64,000 nucleotides of DNA. Source: Azophilus sp965199705. Its GTDB lineage: Bacteria; Pseudomonadota; Gammaproteobacteria; Pseudomonadales; Azotimanducaceae. Below, piece by piece: positions 16,734-25,564 of this stretch (positions are counted from its first letter, which is position 1; every line of letters begins with the position of its first letter). The stretch lies in NCBI GenBank assembly GCA_965199705.1, contig OZ241359.1, positions 248,001-312,000 of the forward strand, written 5' to 3'. The translations under genes were made by a program, and so were the position numbers. The notes below the pieces were generated by a model. That model ran no database searches, was not told the DNA's origin, and was given only the letters and a program-made list of their open reading frames with translations.

Positions 16734-19187
16734 TCAGAACAGATCCTCCGGCGTCAGATCAGCAGCGCCGTCGTTGCCGCTGGCGAGTCCGGCGGCTTCG
16801 TCAGGGTCCGGGGCATGTTCGGCCAGGAAGAATTCGAAGATGGCGTTTTCCTGGTTGGCCGCCGCGGGGGCGCCGGTTTCCGGGTCTATGCGCATCGTGA
16901 CAATGCCGGGCGGCTGCGTGGGCAGTGATTCGGGCACGCCGTCCAGCGCGGTTCCCATGTAGTCGATCCAGATCGGCAAGGGTGTCGTGGAGCCGAATTC
17001 CCGTGCCCCCAGAGCACCGTAACTGGGGAAGCCCACCCAGACTGAGGTGCAGAGCGCCGAATTGAAGCCATTGAACCAGGTGTCCGCCGCTTCGTTGGTG
17101 GTGCCGGTCTTGCCCGCCAGGTCCTTGCGTTCCAGCACCCGCGCCCGGCGTCCGGTGCCGCGCTTGATCACGTCCCGCATCATGTCCGTCATCAGGAAGG
17201 CGACGCGCTCGTCTATCACCCTGGGCGCCTCCAAAGGCGCTTCCGCCAGCAGATCGCTCAATGAGTCCGGCTCCGTCTCCGGCAGGGTTTCTGCCATGTC
17301 GGCCTCGTCGTCACTGCACCAGGCGCAAGCGACGGGATGTTTCGGCTCCAGAATCACCTCGCCCTCCAGGTTCTCCACCCGCTTGATGATGTGCGGCTCG
17401 ATCAGGTGGCCGCCATTGGCCAGCACCGCATAGGCGCGCGCCATCTCCAGCGGCGTCACTGCCATGGCGCCACCGCCGATGGCCAGCTGGGTGTTGCGAG
17501 GGAATTCCCCGGTATCAAAACCGAAGCGACCCGCATAGTCGTGAACCTGGTTGCCGCCCACGGACAGAAACACCCGCATGGACGCGAGGTTGATGGAGCG
17601 ATAAAGGGCTTCGCGCAGGCGGGTGGGACCGTTGTAACGGTTATTGTCGTTCGAGGGCCGGTACTGTCCCTCCAGATTGGCGTCGTCGAACACCAGGGGC
17701 GCGTCCATGAAGATGGATGCGGGTGTAACGCCGTGATGCAGGGCCGCTGCATACACCATCGGCTTGAATCCTGATCCGGGCTGCCGCTCTGCCTGCAAGG
17801 CGTGATTGAACTGATTGAGGCCGAAGTCGAATCCGCCCTCAATCGCCACCACAGCGCCGGTTTCTGGCTCCAGAGAAATCAACGCCCCCTGGATGTCCGG
17901 CAACTGAGCGAGCTTCCAGCCGTCCTCGTCCGGCTGCAAGCGCACCAGGTCCGCCGGCTGAACGATGTCGGCGGGGCGGCGCGGAGCGGCGCCGCGGCTG
18001 TCCACCGACAGATAGGGAGACCAGCGCAGTGCCGACATGGAGAGTTGCGCCTGGCTGCCATCGGCCAGTTGCGCGGTTGCCTCCGTGTCCGTTACCTGGG
18101 TGATGACAGCCGGCGTCAGGCCACCGCGCACCGGCGCCTTGGCCAACCCCGTCAGCGCCTCTGCAACCTGCTCGAACCTCGCCTCCGGGCCACGATAGCC
18201 ATGACGCCGGTCATAGGCGATCAAGCCAGCGCGCAATGCCCGAGTCGCCGCTGCCTGCAAATCCGTCTTGAGCGTGGTATAGGCTGTGTATCCACCCGTG
18301 TAGATGTCCGGTAGCTGCCTCGCCAACTGTCGCCGCACCCACTCTGCCGGGAAGGGCGCCGCCAGATCCAGGGGTCGAGCATGCACCGCTGCCGTGATCG
18401 GCGCCGACCGGGCGTTGGCGTGCTCCAGCTCCGTGATGGAACCCTCGGCGCGCATTCTGTCGAGCACCAGATTGCGCCGCTTGAGCGCCCGCTCCGGGCC
18501 ATTGATCGGGTTGCCGGCAGTCGGCGCCTGCAACACACCCGCAAGCATGGCCAGTTGCGCCAGATTCAACTCAAGCAACGGCTTGCCGTAGTAGGTCCGG
18601 GCCGCAGCTTCGGCGCCGTAGGCTCTTTTGCCAAACGGCATTTCATTGATGTAGAGCGCCAGGATCTGGTCTTTGGTGAGCTCCTGTTCGATTTTCAGGG
18701 AAAGAAGCATTTCTTTGAATTTACGAAGAAAACGGCGCTCCAACGTGAAAGAGATGTTGCGCGCAAGCTGCATCGTGATGGTGCTCGCGCCAGGCCCGAT
18801 GCCGCGCCCGAGCAGCTGGTTCCCTGCCAACTGCGCCGTGGCTCTCGACAGTGACACGAAGTCGATGCCCCGGTGTTCATAGAAACGCTTGTCCTCTGTG
18901 TCCAGCAGCGCGTTGATGAACTGCTCCGGCGCTTGATCGAGCGTGATCGGAATGCGCCGTCGCTCGCCGAACTCGGCGATCAGGGCGCCCTCCGAGGAAA
19001 GCACCCGCATCGGGGTTTCCAGCTGCACATGACGGTAGGTTTCCGCAGCCGGAATCTGCGGATTCAGATAGAGAAAGACGCCCGCCAAAAAGAGAGATGT
19101 CGCACAAAAACCGGTTGCCAGCAGCAGAACAATAGTCCTGAACCAGCGGTTCTGGACAACACTGCTTATGGTGCGCTTGCTCAACAA
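16734..19187 (-). CDS. mrcA: Penicillin-binding protein 1A (bifunctional transglycosylase/transpeptidase)
   Basis: Inner-membrane class A PBP that polymerises and cross-links peptidoglycan in the periplasm. An N-terminal membrane anchor (FRTIVLLLATGFCATSLFLAG) precedes the GT51 domain with EDKRFYEHRGID and the GPGASTITMQLARN region. The transpeptidase serine is in PGSGFKP (SxxK), followed by the SxN and KTGTT motifs (AGKTGTTNEAADTWFNG). The product is about 817 aa. The start is uncertain: TTG at 19187 or 19184 gives a normal short cytosolic tail, while an upstream GTG-type start near 19265 would lengthen it. Either way its 5' end overlaps the divergent pilM gene, an unusual version of the conserved mrcA/pilM arrangement. 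Confidence 0.92.
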   Translation of the reverse strand: MLSKRTISSVVQNRWFRTIVLLLATGFCATSLFLAGVFLYLNPQIPAAETYRHVQLETPMRVLSSEGALIAEFGERRRIPITLDQAPEQFINALLDTEDKRFYEHRGIDFVSLSRATAQLAGNQLLGRGIGPGASTITMQLARNISFTLERRFLRKFKEMLLSLKIEQELTKDQILALYINEMPFGKRAYGAEAAARTYYGKPLLELNLAQLAMLAGVLQAPTAGNPINGPERALKRRNLVLDRMRAEGSITELEHANARSAPITAAVHARPLDLAAPFPAEWVRRQLARQLPDIYTGGYTAYTTLKTDLQAAATRALRAGLIAYDRRHGYRGPEARFEQVAEALTGLAKAPVRGGLTPAVITQVTDTEATAQLADGSQAQLSMSALRWSPYLSVDSRGAAPRRPADIVQPADLVRLQPDEDGWKLAQLPDIQGALISLEPETGAVVAIEGGFDFGLNQFNHALQAERQPGSGFKPMVYAAALHHGVTPASIFMDAPLVFDDANLEGQYRPSNDNNRYNGPTRLREALYRSINLASMRVFLSVGGNQVHDYAGRFGFDTGEFPRNTQLAIGGGAMAVTPLEMARAYAVLANGGHLIEPHIIKRVENLEGEVILEPKHPVACAWCSDDEADMAETLPETEPDSLSDLLAEAPLEAPRVIDERVAFLMTDMMRDVIKRGTGRRARVLERKDLAGKTGTTNEAADTWFNGFNSALCTSVWVGFPSYGALGAREFGSTTPLPIWIDYMGTALDGVPESLPTQPPGIVTMRIDPETGAPAAANQENAIFEFFLAEHAPDPDEAAGLASGNDGAADLTPEDLF

Positions 19188-20160
19188 GGGATCCGACAGC
19201 CTCGCGGGAGTGGATGTGTCTTCCGACGCAGTGCGGCTCGTGCAACTCTCGCGAACAAGCGACACGCTCCGGGTGGACTCGTTCGCCGTCGCGCCTCTGC
19301 CGCAAGCGCCAACCGGTTCGGGTCAGTGTAGTGAGTTTGTCACGGCGGGTGAAGTGCTCGCCAGACTCATCCGCCAGCGACCTCGGCTGACTGGCGCGCC
19401 TGCTGTCGCCAGCCTTGCCAGCAGCGAGACACGTTTTACGTGGATGCAGGTCGCCGCGTGTCTGTCCGATGCGGACCTCGACGCGATGATTGCAGACGAC
19501 GCAGCAAACTGCCTGCCTTGCGCCGCAGCAGAGGCCGTCTGGGACTTTTCGATCCGGGGCCTGTGCGAGGCCGAGCCACAAAAGGCGAATCTGCTGCTCG
19601 CGGCCAGCCGCCACAGCCATGTGATGAATCTGCAAACCGCGCTCCGCAGCGCCGGGCTTCGCCCGATTGCAGTGGAGCCTGAGGCGCTGGCCCTGTGGCG
19701 CGGCGTACACAGCGTTCATGGCAAGGACAGCCAGAGCATCTGCGTGCTTGACCTGGGCGCTGCGCATTGCCGATTGCTGCGCTACCTGGCCGGTCAGCCG
19801 CCAGTTCTCTACACCGAATCCTGCATCCGCAACGCCGGCGCTGCGGATGCGGGCGAGACGGACGCAGCGAAAGCGCCGGATGACGCTGTGCCGGCCCTTG
19901 TCGAAGCCGCGCTACGCTGTTTCAAACGCTGCCGGGCCGAAGGGAACTGTGCCGGCGTTCGCCGGCTCTTGCTGACAGGCAGCCGCGCAGGCGACAGTGT
20001 GCTGGCCAAAGCGCTGCAAGCTCGATTGAATCAAGAGGTCCTGCACGCCGACCCCTTTGCCGACGCACGCCTGGCCGACAACGTGGATGCAACCGGCCTC
20101 CGGCAGGCAGCGCCAGGCCTGATGACCGCCTTCGGGCTCGCACTCTGGCCCGGCAGATGA
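19168..20160 (+). CDS. pilM: Type IV pilus inner-membrane platform protein PilM
   Basis: Cytosolic actin-like (FtsA-fold) protein that binds the PilN N-terminus and links the type IV pilus alignment complex to the assembly motor. It has 330 aa, slightly short of the usual ~355. The N-terminus reads MVRLLNKGSDSLAGVDVSSDAVRLVQLS, in parts matching the family's phosphate-1 segment. The VCVLDLGAAHCRLLRY-like block is the phosphate-2 motif. It is the first gene of a four-gene operon in which each gene overlaps the next by 1-4 bp. Its ATG lies inside the 5' end of the divergent mrcA gene. Confidence 0.88.
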   Translation: MVRLLNKGSDSLAGVDVSSDAVRLVQLSRTSDTLRVDSFAVAPLPQAPTGSGQCSEFVTAGEVLARLIRQRPRLTGAPAVASLASSETRFTWMQVAACLSDADLDAMIADDAANCLPCAAAEAVWDFSIRGLCEAEPQKANLLLAASRHSHVMNLQTALRSAGLRPIAVEPEALALWRGVHSVHGKDSQSICVLDLGAAHCRLLRYLAGQPPVLYTESCIRNAGAADAGETDAAKAPDDAVPALVEAALRCFKRCRAEGNCAGVRRLLLTGSRAGDSVLAKALQARLNQEVLHADPFADARLADNVDATGLRQAAPGLMTAFGLALWPGR

Positions 20161-20717
20161 TTCCCGCCCTGAACCTGATTCCCTGGCGAGGCGAGCGCAG
20201 GGCGCGCCAGAAACGATACGCGCTGTTGCAGATCCTCGTCGCCGGTCTCGGGGCGGTCCTGCTTGTGGCTGCCCTTGCCACGCGCCTGCACCAGTCAGAA
20301 GCAGTACTGATGACGGCGAGCACGCAACTCGAAGCCGCAGAACGCGCCCTGACTGCCCGCGTACAGGAAGTGCAGGCGACCGCAGCCCGGCGCCAGAGCT
20401 TGCAAGGGCGTCTCGACCAGCTGGCCGAGATCGAACAACGGCAGGCCGCAGGGCCACGCTTGCTTCAAGAAGTGGCAGCGGCGGTGCCGGCTGGCGTGAC
20501 GCTCACGCGCCTTGGAAGAACCGGCAGCGGGATTGAATTGCATGGGTTGGCAGGCTCGCACCACGCCATCGCCGCCCTGCTTCGCAATCTGGAACAAGCC
20601 CCCGGCGTGATGCAGCCGGCTCTCGTGGGTGCTGCGGCAGACAAGCCTGGGGACCCGGCCGCATTTTCCATCGAAGCGCAGGAATCGCCCGCCGGCATAC
20701 AGCGCCAGGCGCCTTGA
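20157..20717 (+). CDS. pilN: Type IV pilus assembly protein PilN
   Basis: A 186-aa bitopic inner-membrane protein of the pilus alignment complex. The conserved PilM-binding N-terminus is IPALNLIPWRGERRARQKR, the INLLPWRE-type motif. One transmembrane helix follows (ILVAGLGAVLLVAALATRL), then a periplasmic coiled coil (ASTQLEAAERALTARVQEV) and a ferredoxin-like domain. The ATGA overlap with pilM supports coupled translation. The last codons of the gene lie in a hairpin-repeat copy. Confidence 0.9.
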   Translation: MIPALNLIPWRGERRARQKRYALLQILVAGLGAVLLVAALATRLHQSEAVLMTASTQLEAAERALTARVQEVQATAARRQSLQGRLDQLAEIEQRQAAGPRLLQEVAAAVPAGVTLTRLGRTGSGIELHGLAGSHHAIAALLRNLEQAPGVMQPALVGAAADKPGDPAAFSIEAQESPAGIQRQAP

Positions 20718-20726
20718 TGATCGGGC
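20691..20726 (-). repeat. Dispersed hairpin-repeat copy at the pilN/pilO junction
   Basis: On the minus strand this reads GCCCGATCATCAAGGCGC, CTGGCGCTGTATGC, CGG, matching reference copy A at about 27 of 33 positions. It spans the pilN stop and the pilO start, so the element is partly coding. The flanking arms do not pair well here. Confidence 0.6.
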
Positions 20727-21310
20727 AGGATCTTGCGCTGCGGGACAGCATCAGCGAGCGGCTGAGACAGGTGGATCTGCTGACCCCCGGCTGGCGCCTG
20801 GCCATGATGGGCGCTGCGTTCGGGTTTGTTCTGGCGCTTGGCTGGCTGGCGGTAGTGCGTGGCGCTCAGGCGGACCAATCAAAGCTGGCGGTCGGCCTGG
20901 CAGCCCGAGAGATGACCCTGTCTGAAGGGGCCGCCGAGCTCGAAGCCGACTATCCGCGAGTACAGGCTGCGCTGACGGCCACCGAGGCCGCCTTTCAGAC
21001 CCGTCTTGAGCGCGTGGACGACGCCCTGCCGGACCTGATCGACGCCATCATCGGCATGGCGGACGCAAGCGGCGTCACGCTGGAATCCTTGCAGCCTGGC
21101 CTGGAGGAGCCCGGCGAAGTCTTCGCCAGCATTCCGTTATCGATTCGCGCCAGCGGCCAGTTTCCGGGCATCGCCGGCCTGCTGGGTGACATCGCCGGCG
21201 CGCCTCGAATCCTGACGCTGCACGACTTTCTGATCAGCGCAACGGCAGAGGACAGGTTGCTTCTCTCGGCGGAGATTCGCGCCTATCGCTATCTTGAGAC
21301 AGCGCCATGA
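20717..21310 (+). CDS. pilO: Type IV pilus assembly protein PilO
   Basis: A 197-198-aa bitopic inner-membrane protein that dimerises with PilN through its periplasmic part. A short cytosolic segment (QDLALRDSISERLRQVDL) precedes a transmembrane helix (LAMMGAAFGFVLALGWLAVV), then a coiled coil and the ferredoxin-like core with YPRVQAALTATEAAF. ATG at 20717 overlaps the pilN stop by one base (TGATG); TTG at 20714 is an alternative. No separate pilP follows; the next gene is pilQ. Confidence 0.9.
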   Translation: MIGQDLALRDSISERLRQVDLLTPGWRLAMMGAAFGFVLALGWLAVVRGAQADQSKLAVGLAAREMTLSEGAAELEADYPRVQAALTATEAAFQTRLERVDDALPDLIDAIIGMADASGVTLESLQPGLEEPGEVFASIPLSIRASGQFPGIAGLLGDIAGAPRILTLHDFLISATAEDRLLLSAEIRAYRYLETAP

Positions 21311-23181
21311 TGGCGTTGCCTGACGCCGCGCTGTGGCGCAATGCAAAGGCGCCGGGACAGCCTCGCCCGCACCGCCGAATCCGCTTGGCCGCTTCCTGGC
21401 GCTCCTGGCCAGGGATCGTCTGGCGGCTGTTGTGGCTAGCGGGCCTGCTGACGCAGAGCCTCCAGGCCGCTGATCTGGCACAGCCAGGGGACACCCGACG
21501 AGAGACCCCGGACGCAGCAGACCTGCGTCGCTCTCCTTTCGCGGTCGCATCTGCGAGCCAGCTGCCAACGACAACCGGGCAGAAGCGAGCGCCAGGGCTC
21601 GCGCTCATCGGCACGCTGACCCGGACCGACAAGGCGCTTGCTCTGCTGCGGGATGCGGACGGCGCCGTGCGCCAGGTCGTGGTTGGTAGTCTGGTGGGAT
21701 CAAGGTCGGCGCGCGTGGAAAGAATCGGGCACGGCTTCCTGAAACTCTCGGGGCTCGGTTCGGAACCTTCTGAAAGCGCGTTGATGCTGAGATTGGCGGG
21801 ATCAATCACCGAGCCGGAACCGGCCGCCCCGCCAGAAACAGCGGCTGATTCGAACGATCTTCCGATCTCCATGATCCTGCAGGAAGTGCCTGTGGCCGAT
21901 GCCCTGCGATCTCTGGCCGATTTCACGGGCGTCAATCTGGTGATGGCCGGCGCCACTGCCGACCGTACCAGCTTGCGCCTGATGCGAGCGCCCTGGCGTC
22001 AGGCGCTGGAACTGCTGCTTCGGGCCCACGGCCTGGATCATCGTTGGGTCGAAGCGGACCCGCCGTTGCCGGGCGCACGGCCTACGCTGCTGGTGGCGCC
22101 GACCGCAGAACTGGCAAATCAGGAGCAACAGCGGCTGGAACACAGACGCCGCATGTCCGAACTCCTGCCGCGCAGTACCGCCTACTTCCCCCTGGGTTAC
22201 GCCAAGGCAGCCGAGCTTTGGGCAGCCTTTGTCGCCGGCCAGGACGCTGGCGCTTCTGGCAGCGCCTTGATCGACGCGCGCACCAACTCGATTCTGTTTA
22301 CCGGGACCGCAGCCGAGATCGAGCACTTTCGAACCATCGTCAGCGCCCTGGACGTGCCAGTGCGCCAAGTGCTGATCGAATCCCGCATCATTACGCTGAA
22401 CACCGATCTCAGCAAACAGTTTGGCGTGCGCTGGGGCGGCAGCGCCATCCAGCGCGACGGCGATGGCGGCTGGAGAACAGGCGGCTCGCTCGACACCCTG
22501 GCGGAGCTGCAGAATGGTCTGGCTGACCCGTCCGGCGTGGCGGCCATCTCCACCCCGGGGAATCTGGTGGTCGATCTCGGTGTCTCGGCCAAGGGCACAA
22601 GCAGCATCGGCGTCGGCTACACGGGCCAGAGTGCTCTGATCGACCTGGAGATTTCTGCGTTGGTGGCCGATGGGCAAGCCGAGATCATGGCCAGGCCCAA
22701 GGTCATCACCGCAGACCAATCCAGAGCCCGCATCGAAACTGGCGTGGAGATTCCCTATCAGGAAGCGAGCAGCAGCGGCGCCACGGCCACGGCCTTCAAG
22801 GACGCCGTCCTGTCCCTGGCGGTCACGCCCAGCATCACGCCGAAGGACCGAATTCTTCTGGCCATCCAGGTCAAGCAGGACAACGTAGGCCGGGTGTTCA
22901 ACGGCATTCCTTCCATCAACACCAACGAGATCGACACGCGGGTGCTGATTGGCGACGGCGAAACCGTGGTGCTCGGCGGCATCTTCCAGACGGACCGCAA
23001 CCGAACCACCGAAAAGACGCCCCTGCTCGGTGACCTGCCGCTGGCCGGACGGCTGTTCCGGCGCACCTTCGACCGGGATGACCGGCAAGAACTTCTGATC
23101 TTCATCACCCCCCGTATCCTGCCCGATCCAGCCACCGGGATGGCTGCGCCCGCAACTGTGCCGCCGCCCGCCCCGAAGTAG
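21307..23181 (+). CDS. pilQ: Type IV pilus secretin PilQ with N-terminal PilP-like domain
   Basis: A 624-aa outer-membrane secretin forming the pilus exit channel. A signal-type hydrophobic segment (about 36-54) is followed at about 72-150 by a domain that matches the PilP homology region: RRSPF, then GLALIGTLTRTDKALALLRD and VVVGSLVG. PilP is normally a separate lipoprotein encoded between pilO and pilQ; none is present here. The AMIN domains usual in gammaproteobacterial PilQ were not seen. The STN/N0 domain (LPISMILQEVPVADALRSLA) lies at about 185-260. The secretin core includes VLIESRIITLNTDLSKQFGV, then GIPSINTNEIDTRVLIGDGE and the TPLLGDLPLAGRLFRR signature. A direct PilP-PilQ fusion is the simplest reading. 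Confidence 0.9.
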   Translation: MMALPDAALWRNAKAPGQPRPHRRIRLAASWRSWPGIVWRLLWLAGLLTQSLQAADLAQPGDTRRETPDAADLRRSPFAVASASQLPTTTGQKRAPGLALIGTLTRTDKALALLRDADGAVRQVVVGSLVGSRSARVERIGHGFLKLSGLGSEPSESALMLRLAGSITEPEPAAPPETAADSNDLPISMILQEVPVADALRSLADFTGVNLVMAGATADRTSLRLMRAPWRQALELLLRAHGLDHRWVEADPPLPGARPTLLVAPTAELANQEQQRLEHRRRMSELLPRSTAYFPLGYAKAAELWAAFVAGQDAGASGSALIDARTNSILFTGTAAEIEHFRTIVSALDVPVRQVLIESRIITLNTDLSKQFGVRWGGSAIQRDGDGGWRTGGSLDTLAELQNGLADPSGVAAISTPGNLVVDLGVSAKGTSSIGVGYTGQSALIDLEISALVADGQAEIMARPKVITADQSRARIETGVEIPYQEASSSGATATAFKDAVLSLAVTPSITPKDRILLAIQVKQDNVGRVFNGIPSINTNEIDTRVLIGDGETVVLGGIFQTDRNRTTEKTPLLGDLPLAGRLFRRTFDRDDRQELLIFITPRILPDPATGMAAPATVPPPAPK

Positions 23182-23326
23182 GCACGCCGGTGCAGACAAT
23201 GCTCGACCAGATGCTTTGCCGTATCCGGCCAACAGGCCCGCCCGGTCGAGCTACACCAGATCCCCGGTGCGAAAGCAGCCGCCTGCCGAGACCTCCGCGG
23301 TCGCGCTCGCCGCCTTTCCGGCGCCT

Positions 23327-23812
23327 TCAGATGAAACCCTGGATGGACGGCAAGGCGGCGTCGCGATTCAGCAGCTCGATACGCTTGCGGCGTATGCGCA
23401 GGCCGTCCGCCTGCTTGCGCACCTCGTGCTGCGCGGCGCCGGCCAGAACCAGCTGCTCATCCATCCTGCTTTCCACGTAGATGAAGGGCGTGCGGGTGAA
23501 GAAGCGGCCAGCGCTCGTGTCCAGCACCTCGATCTGCGGTCGTTGCAACACATGCTGGGTGCGGCTTGGCGGCAGCTGCGAAAACGCATACGGGCTCTTC
23601 AGGCGTTCGATGCGCACCTTCAACATCAGCTTGTCCTCATGGTAGAGCGCATTGTGCAGGTCCGCCTCCGATTGGCCGTGCTTCAACGGCATCCAGTAGA
23701 GCGCGTCTTCAGTGAAGAGGTCATACCAGTCGTCCAGCCGCCCCTCGTCGATCAAGCGCGCCTCGCGATACACCAGACGTCTCAGCGCCCGCTTGATGCT
23801 TCCTGCGCTCAC
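23327..23812 (-). CDS. Aromatic-ring-hydroxylating dioxygenase, small (beta) subunit
   Basis: A 161-aa NTF2-fold small subunit of a Rieske non-heme iron oxygenase. These subunits are structural and sometimes help substrate specificity. The family pattern is visible: VYREARLIDEGRLDDWYDLF, then EDALYWMPLKHGQ, and a late FFTRTPFIYVESRMDE segment. The GTG at 23812 was chosen because its sequence (GTGA) overlaps the alpha-subunit stop and begins the conserved part; longer in-frame extensions overlap the alpha gene extensively. It is co-transcribed with the alpha subunit. Confidence 0.85.
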   Translation of the reverse strand: MSAGSIKRALRRLVYREARLIDEGRLDDWYDLFTEDALYWMPLKHGQSEADLHNALYHEDKLMLKVRIERLKSPYAFSQLPPSRTQHVLQRPQIEVLDTSAGRFFTRTPFIYVESRMDEQLVLAGAAQHEVRKQADGLRIRRKRIELLNRDAALPSIQGFI

Positions 23813-25149
23813 GCGCCCGCCGCATCCGTCATCGCTGCCAGCATCCGCTCTCGCCAGGCTCGAAACTGGCCGCGCATGGAAACTTCGTTGGCGCCATTGA
23901 AGGCGCCATCCATGGCCTGCTCGCTCGCCGGATCGTGGCCCCGATGCAGGCTCACCCAATCGTGGCCGCTGCTGGCCAGCCCCTCCTGAATGGCCCGATA
24001 GCAATGCAGGTCGTCATGCCCCACCACCGAAGTGGGCGCATTGATGAGGCGACTGTAGTTCAGTGTGCGTTGCAGCAGAGAATCCGGCGCCCCCAGCAGA
24101 CGGAAGGTCCAACTCTCCACCAGCGTGCTGTCAGCCGCCAGCGGGCGAGCCACACGAATCGACTGAATCGGGCCCTTGATCGTGAGGCTCGGATAATAGA
24201 CGGTGTTGTGCCGGTTCACGGACAGGATGTGTCGCGCCCGTTCCTCGCCATAGGCGGCAACCATCGCCGCTTCGTACTCCGGGATGCTTGCGTAGGCAGA
24301 ATGAATCGAGAAGTTCACACCCGTGTAGCTATGCCCGTTGGGAAAGACCCGCACGCCCATGTCGTCGAAGAACTTGTAGCTCGACACAAACGGCTCGAAC
24401 TGCTCCACCACCATCGGTTTGGGCGTGTCGTCGGGCAGCTCCATGGCGCGCCAGAGATCGCGCGCGGTTCCGGCTGAGGAAAGATGCGCCACCATCGGGT
24501 GCATGGTGTCGTTCAGGTTCTCCACGAACAGCTTCCAGTTGCAGTTGTGCAGATAGCGCAGAACCCCGCCGGCCACTTCCAGACGACCTTCGGGCGACCG
24601 GTCCACCATGTAGTCGATGGAGCTCAGTGATTCGCCAAAGTATTCTTCAAAGCCTGGGCCACGCTCCGAGAGGCGCGCAAACATGAATCCCCGATAGTTG
24701 CGCACGGCGCCAGGGCGGGCGAGACCGGGCTTGGCGGCGAGGCCGGTTCCGGCGTAGCCGTCGGCCAGGGGAATGGCCCGATGACGACCGTCCAGATGGT
24801 AGGTCCAGCCATGATAAGGACAACGCAAGCCCGCCTTGCCAAGATGACCGGCCGGGGCGCTGACCAGCTTCGTGCCCTTGTGCGCGCATCGGTTCATGAG
24901 CACATGCACGGCGCCGTCCTGGGCCCGCACGAGAATCACCGGCTCGCGCGCCAGGTCGGCGGTGATGAAGTCGCCCGGGTTCGGAACCTGCGAATCGTGG
25001 CCCACATAGATCCAGGCGCTCGGCCAGAGATAGCGCATTTCCAGATCAAAGATCTCGGAGTTCGTGTAAATGTCACGGTGCACGCTGTCCGTGCGCACGA
25101 GGCTCGCCACGGCGTCAGGAGCGTCGGCGTATCGCATGCCAGGGCGCAT
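23809..25149 (-). CDS. Aromatic-ring-hydroxylating dioxygenase, large (alpha) subunit
   Basis: A 446-aa catalytic subunit of a Rieske oxygenase. The N-terminal Rieske [2Fe-2S] site is C-A-H-K followed 17 residues later by C-P-Y-H (MNRCAHKGTKLVSAP, then LRCPYHGW). The mononuclear iron site is in the NLNDTMHPMVAHL block, giving the expected histidine pair with a distant aspartate. The similarity is general for benzoate/anthranilate/biphenyl-type enzymes; the substrate cannot be set from sequence. No ferredoxin or reductase gene lies nearby, so electron-transfer partners are encoded elsewhere. It is divergent from a P450 gene, across a 415-bp gap. Confidence 0.88.
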   Translation of the reverse strand: MRPGMRYADAPDAVASLVRTDSVHRDIYTNSEIFDLEMRYLWPSAWIYVGHDSQVPNPGDFITADLAREPVILVRAQDGAVHVLMNRCAHKGTKLVSAPAGHLGKAGLRCPYHGWTYHLDGRHRAIPLADGYAGTGLAAKPGLARPGAVRNYRGFMFARLSERGPGFEEYFGESLSSIDYMVDRSPEGRLEVAGGVLRYLHNCNWKLFVENLNDTMHPMVAHLSSAGTARDLWRAMELPDDTPKPMVVEQFEPFVSSYKFFDDMGVRVFPNGHSYTGVNFSIHSAYASIPEYEAAMVAAYGEERARHILSVNRHNTVYYPSLTIKGPIQSIRVARPLAADSTLVESWTFRLLGAPDSLLQRTLNYSRLINAPTSVVGHDDLHCYRAIQEGLASSGHDWVSLHRGHDPASEQAMDGAFNGANEVSMRGQFRAWRERMLAAMTDAAGA

Positions 25150-25564
25150 ATCTCACCAGGTCGCAAAGCGCTTGATTCGGCATGGTAAGAACGGATAGCT
25201 TTCAATGTAAAGACAAAGCTGTGTGCGCCTGTCCCGAGCTGGCGCCAGGAGGTCGGCCCATGTTGGTCCACTATCGCGAAGTTACCGTTGCCTGGAAGGC
25301 CGGCGACAAGGGTTTGTGCCGGGATTCAGGAGAACGGCGCGCTCGCGGCCAGGCGCATCCCGGACGGCATTCGCAGCCTGCTCCGGGCGCCACTGCCCGC
25401 CGAGCAGCCCGCGACCTGAGGTTGTCGTCGGCAATGTTGTCGTCGGCAATGGGTAGCCCGCACAGGCCTTGCTACAATTTACGCGCCAGGTCAGGCCTGC
25501 ATGGATTCGCCCGACACACGATCGTTGCCCGCGCGCACCCGGCGCCCCGGCAAAGGAGTTGCAC
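25150..25564. promoter_or_regulatory. Divergent intergenic region, Rieske oxygenase / P450
   Basis: This 415-bp region has no convincing gene. It contains an exact 15-bp tandem duplication, GTTGTCGTCGGCAAT (25421-25435 and 25436-25450), and downstream an extended -10 element, TGCTACAAT (TACAAT at 25473-25478), which is the likely P450 promoter. A weak hairpin-repeat copy lies near 25234-25262 on the minus strand (CTCCTGGCGCCAGC). No -35 box of good quality was found. Confidence 0.4.

Noticed and set aside
21802..23232. 476-codon open frame on the minus strand opposite pilQ
   Set aside because: Antisense to the secretin core; not protein-like.
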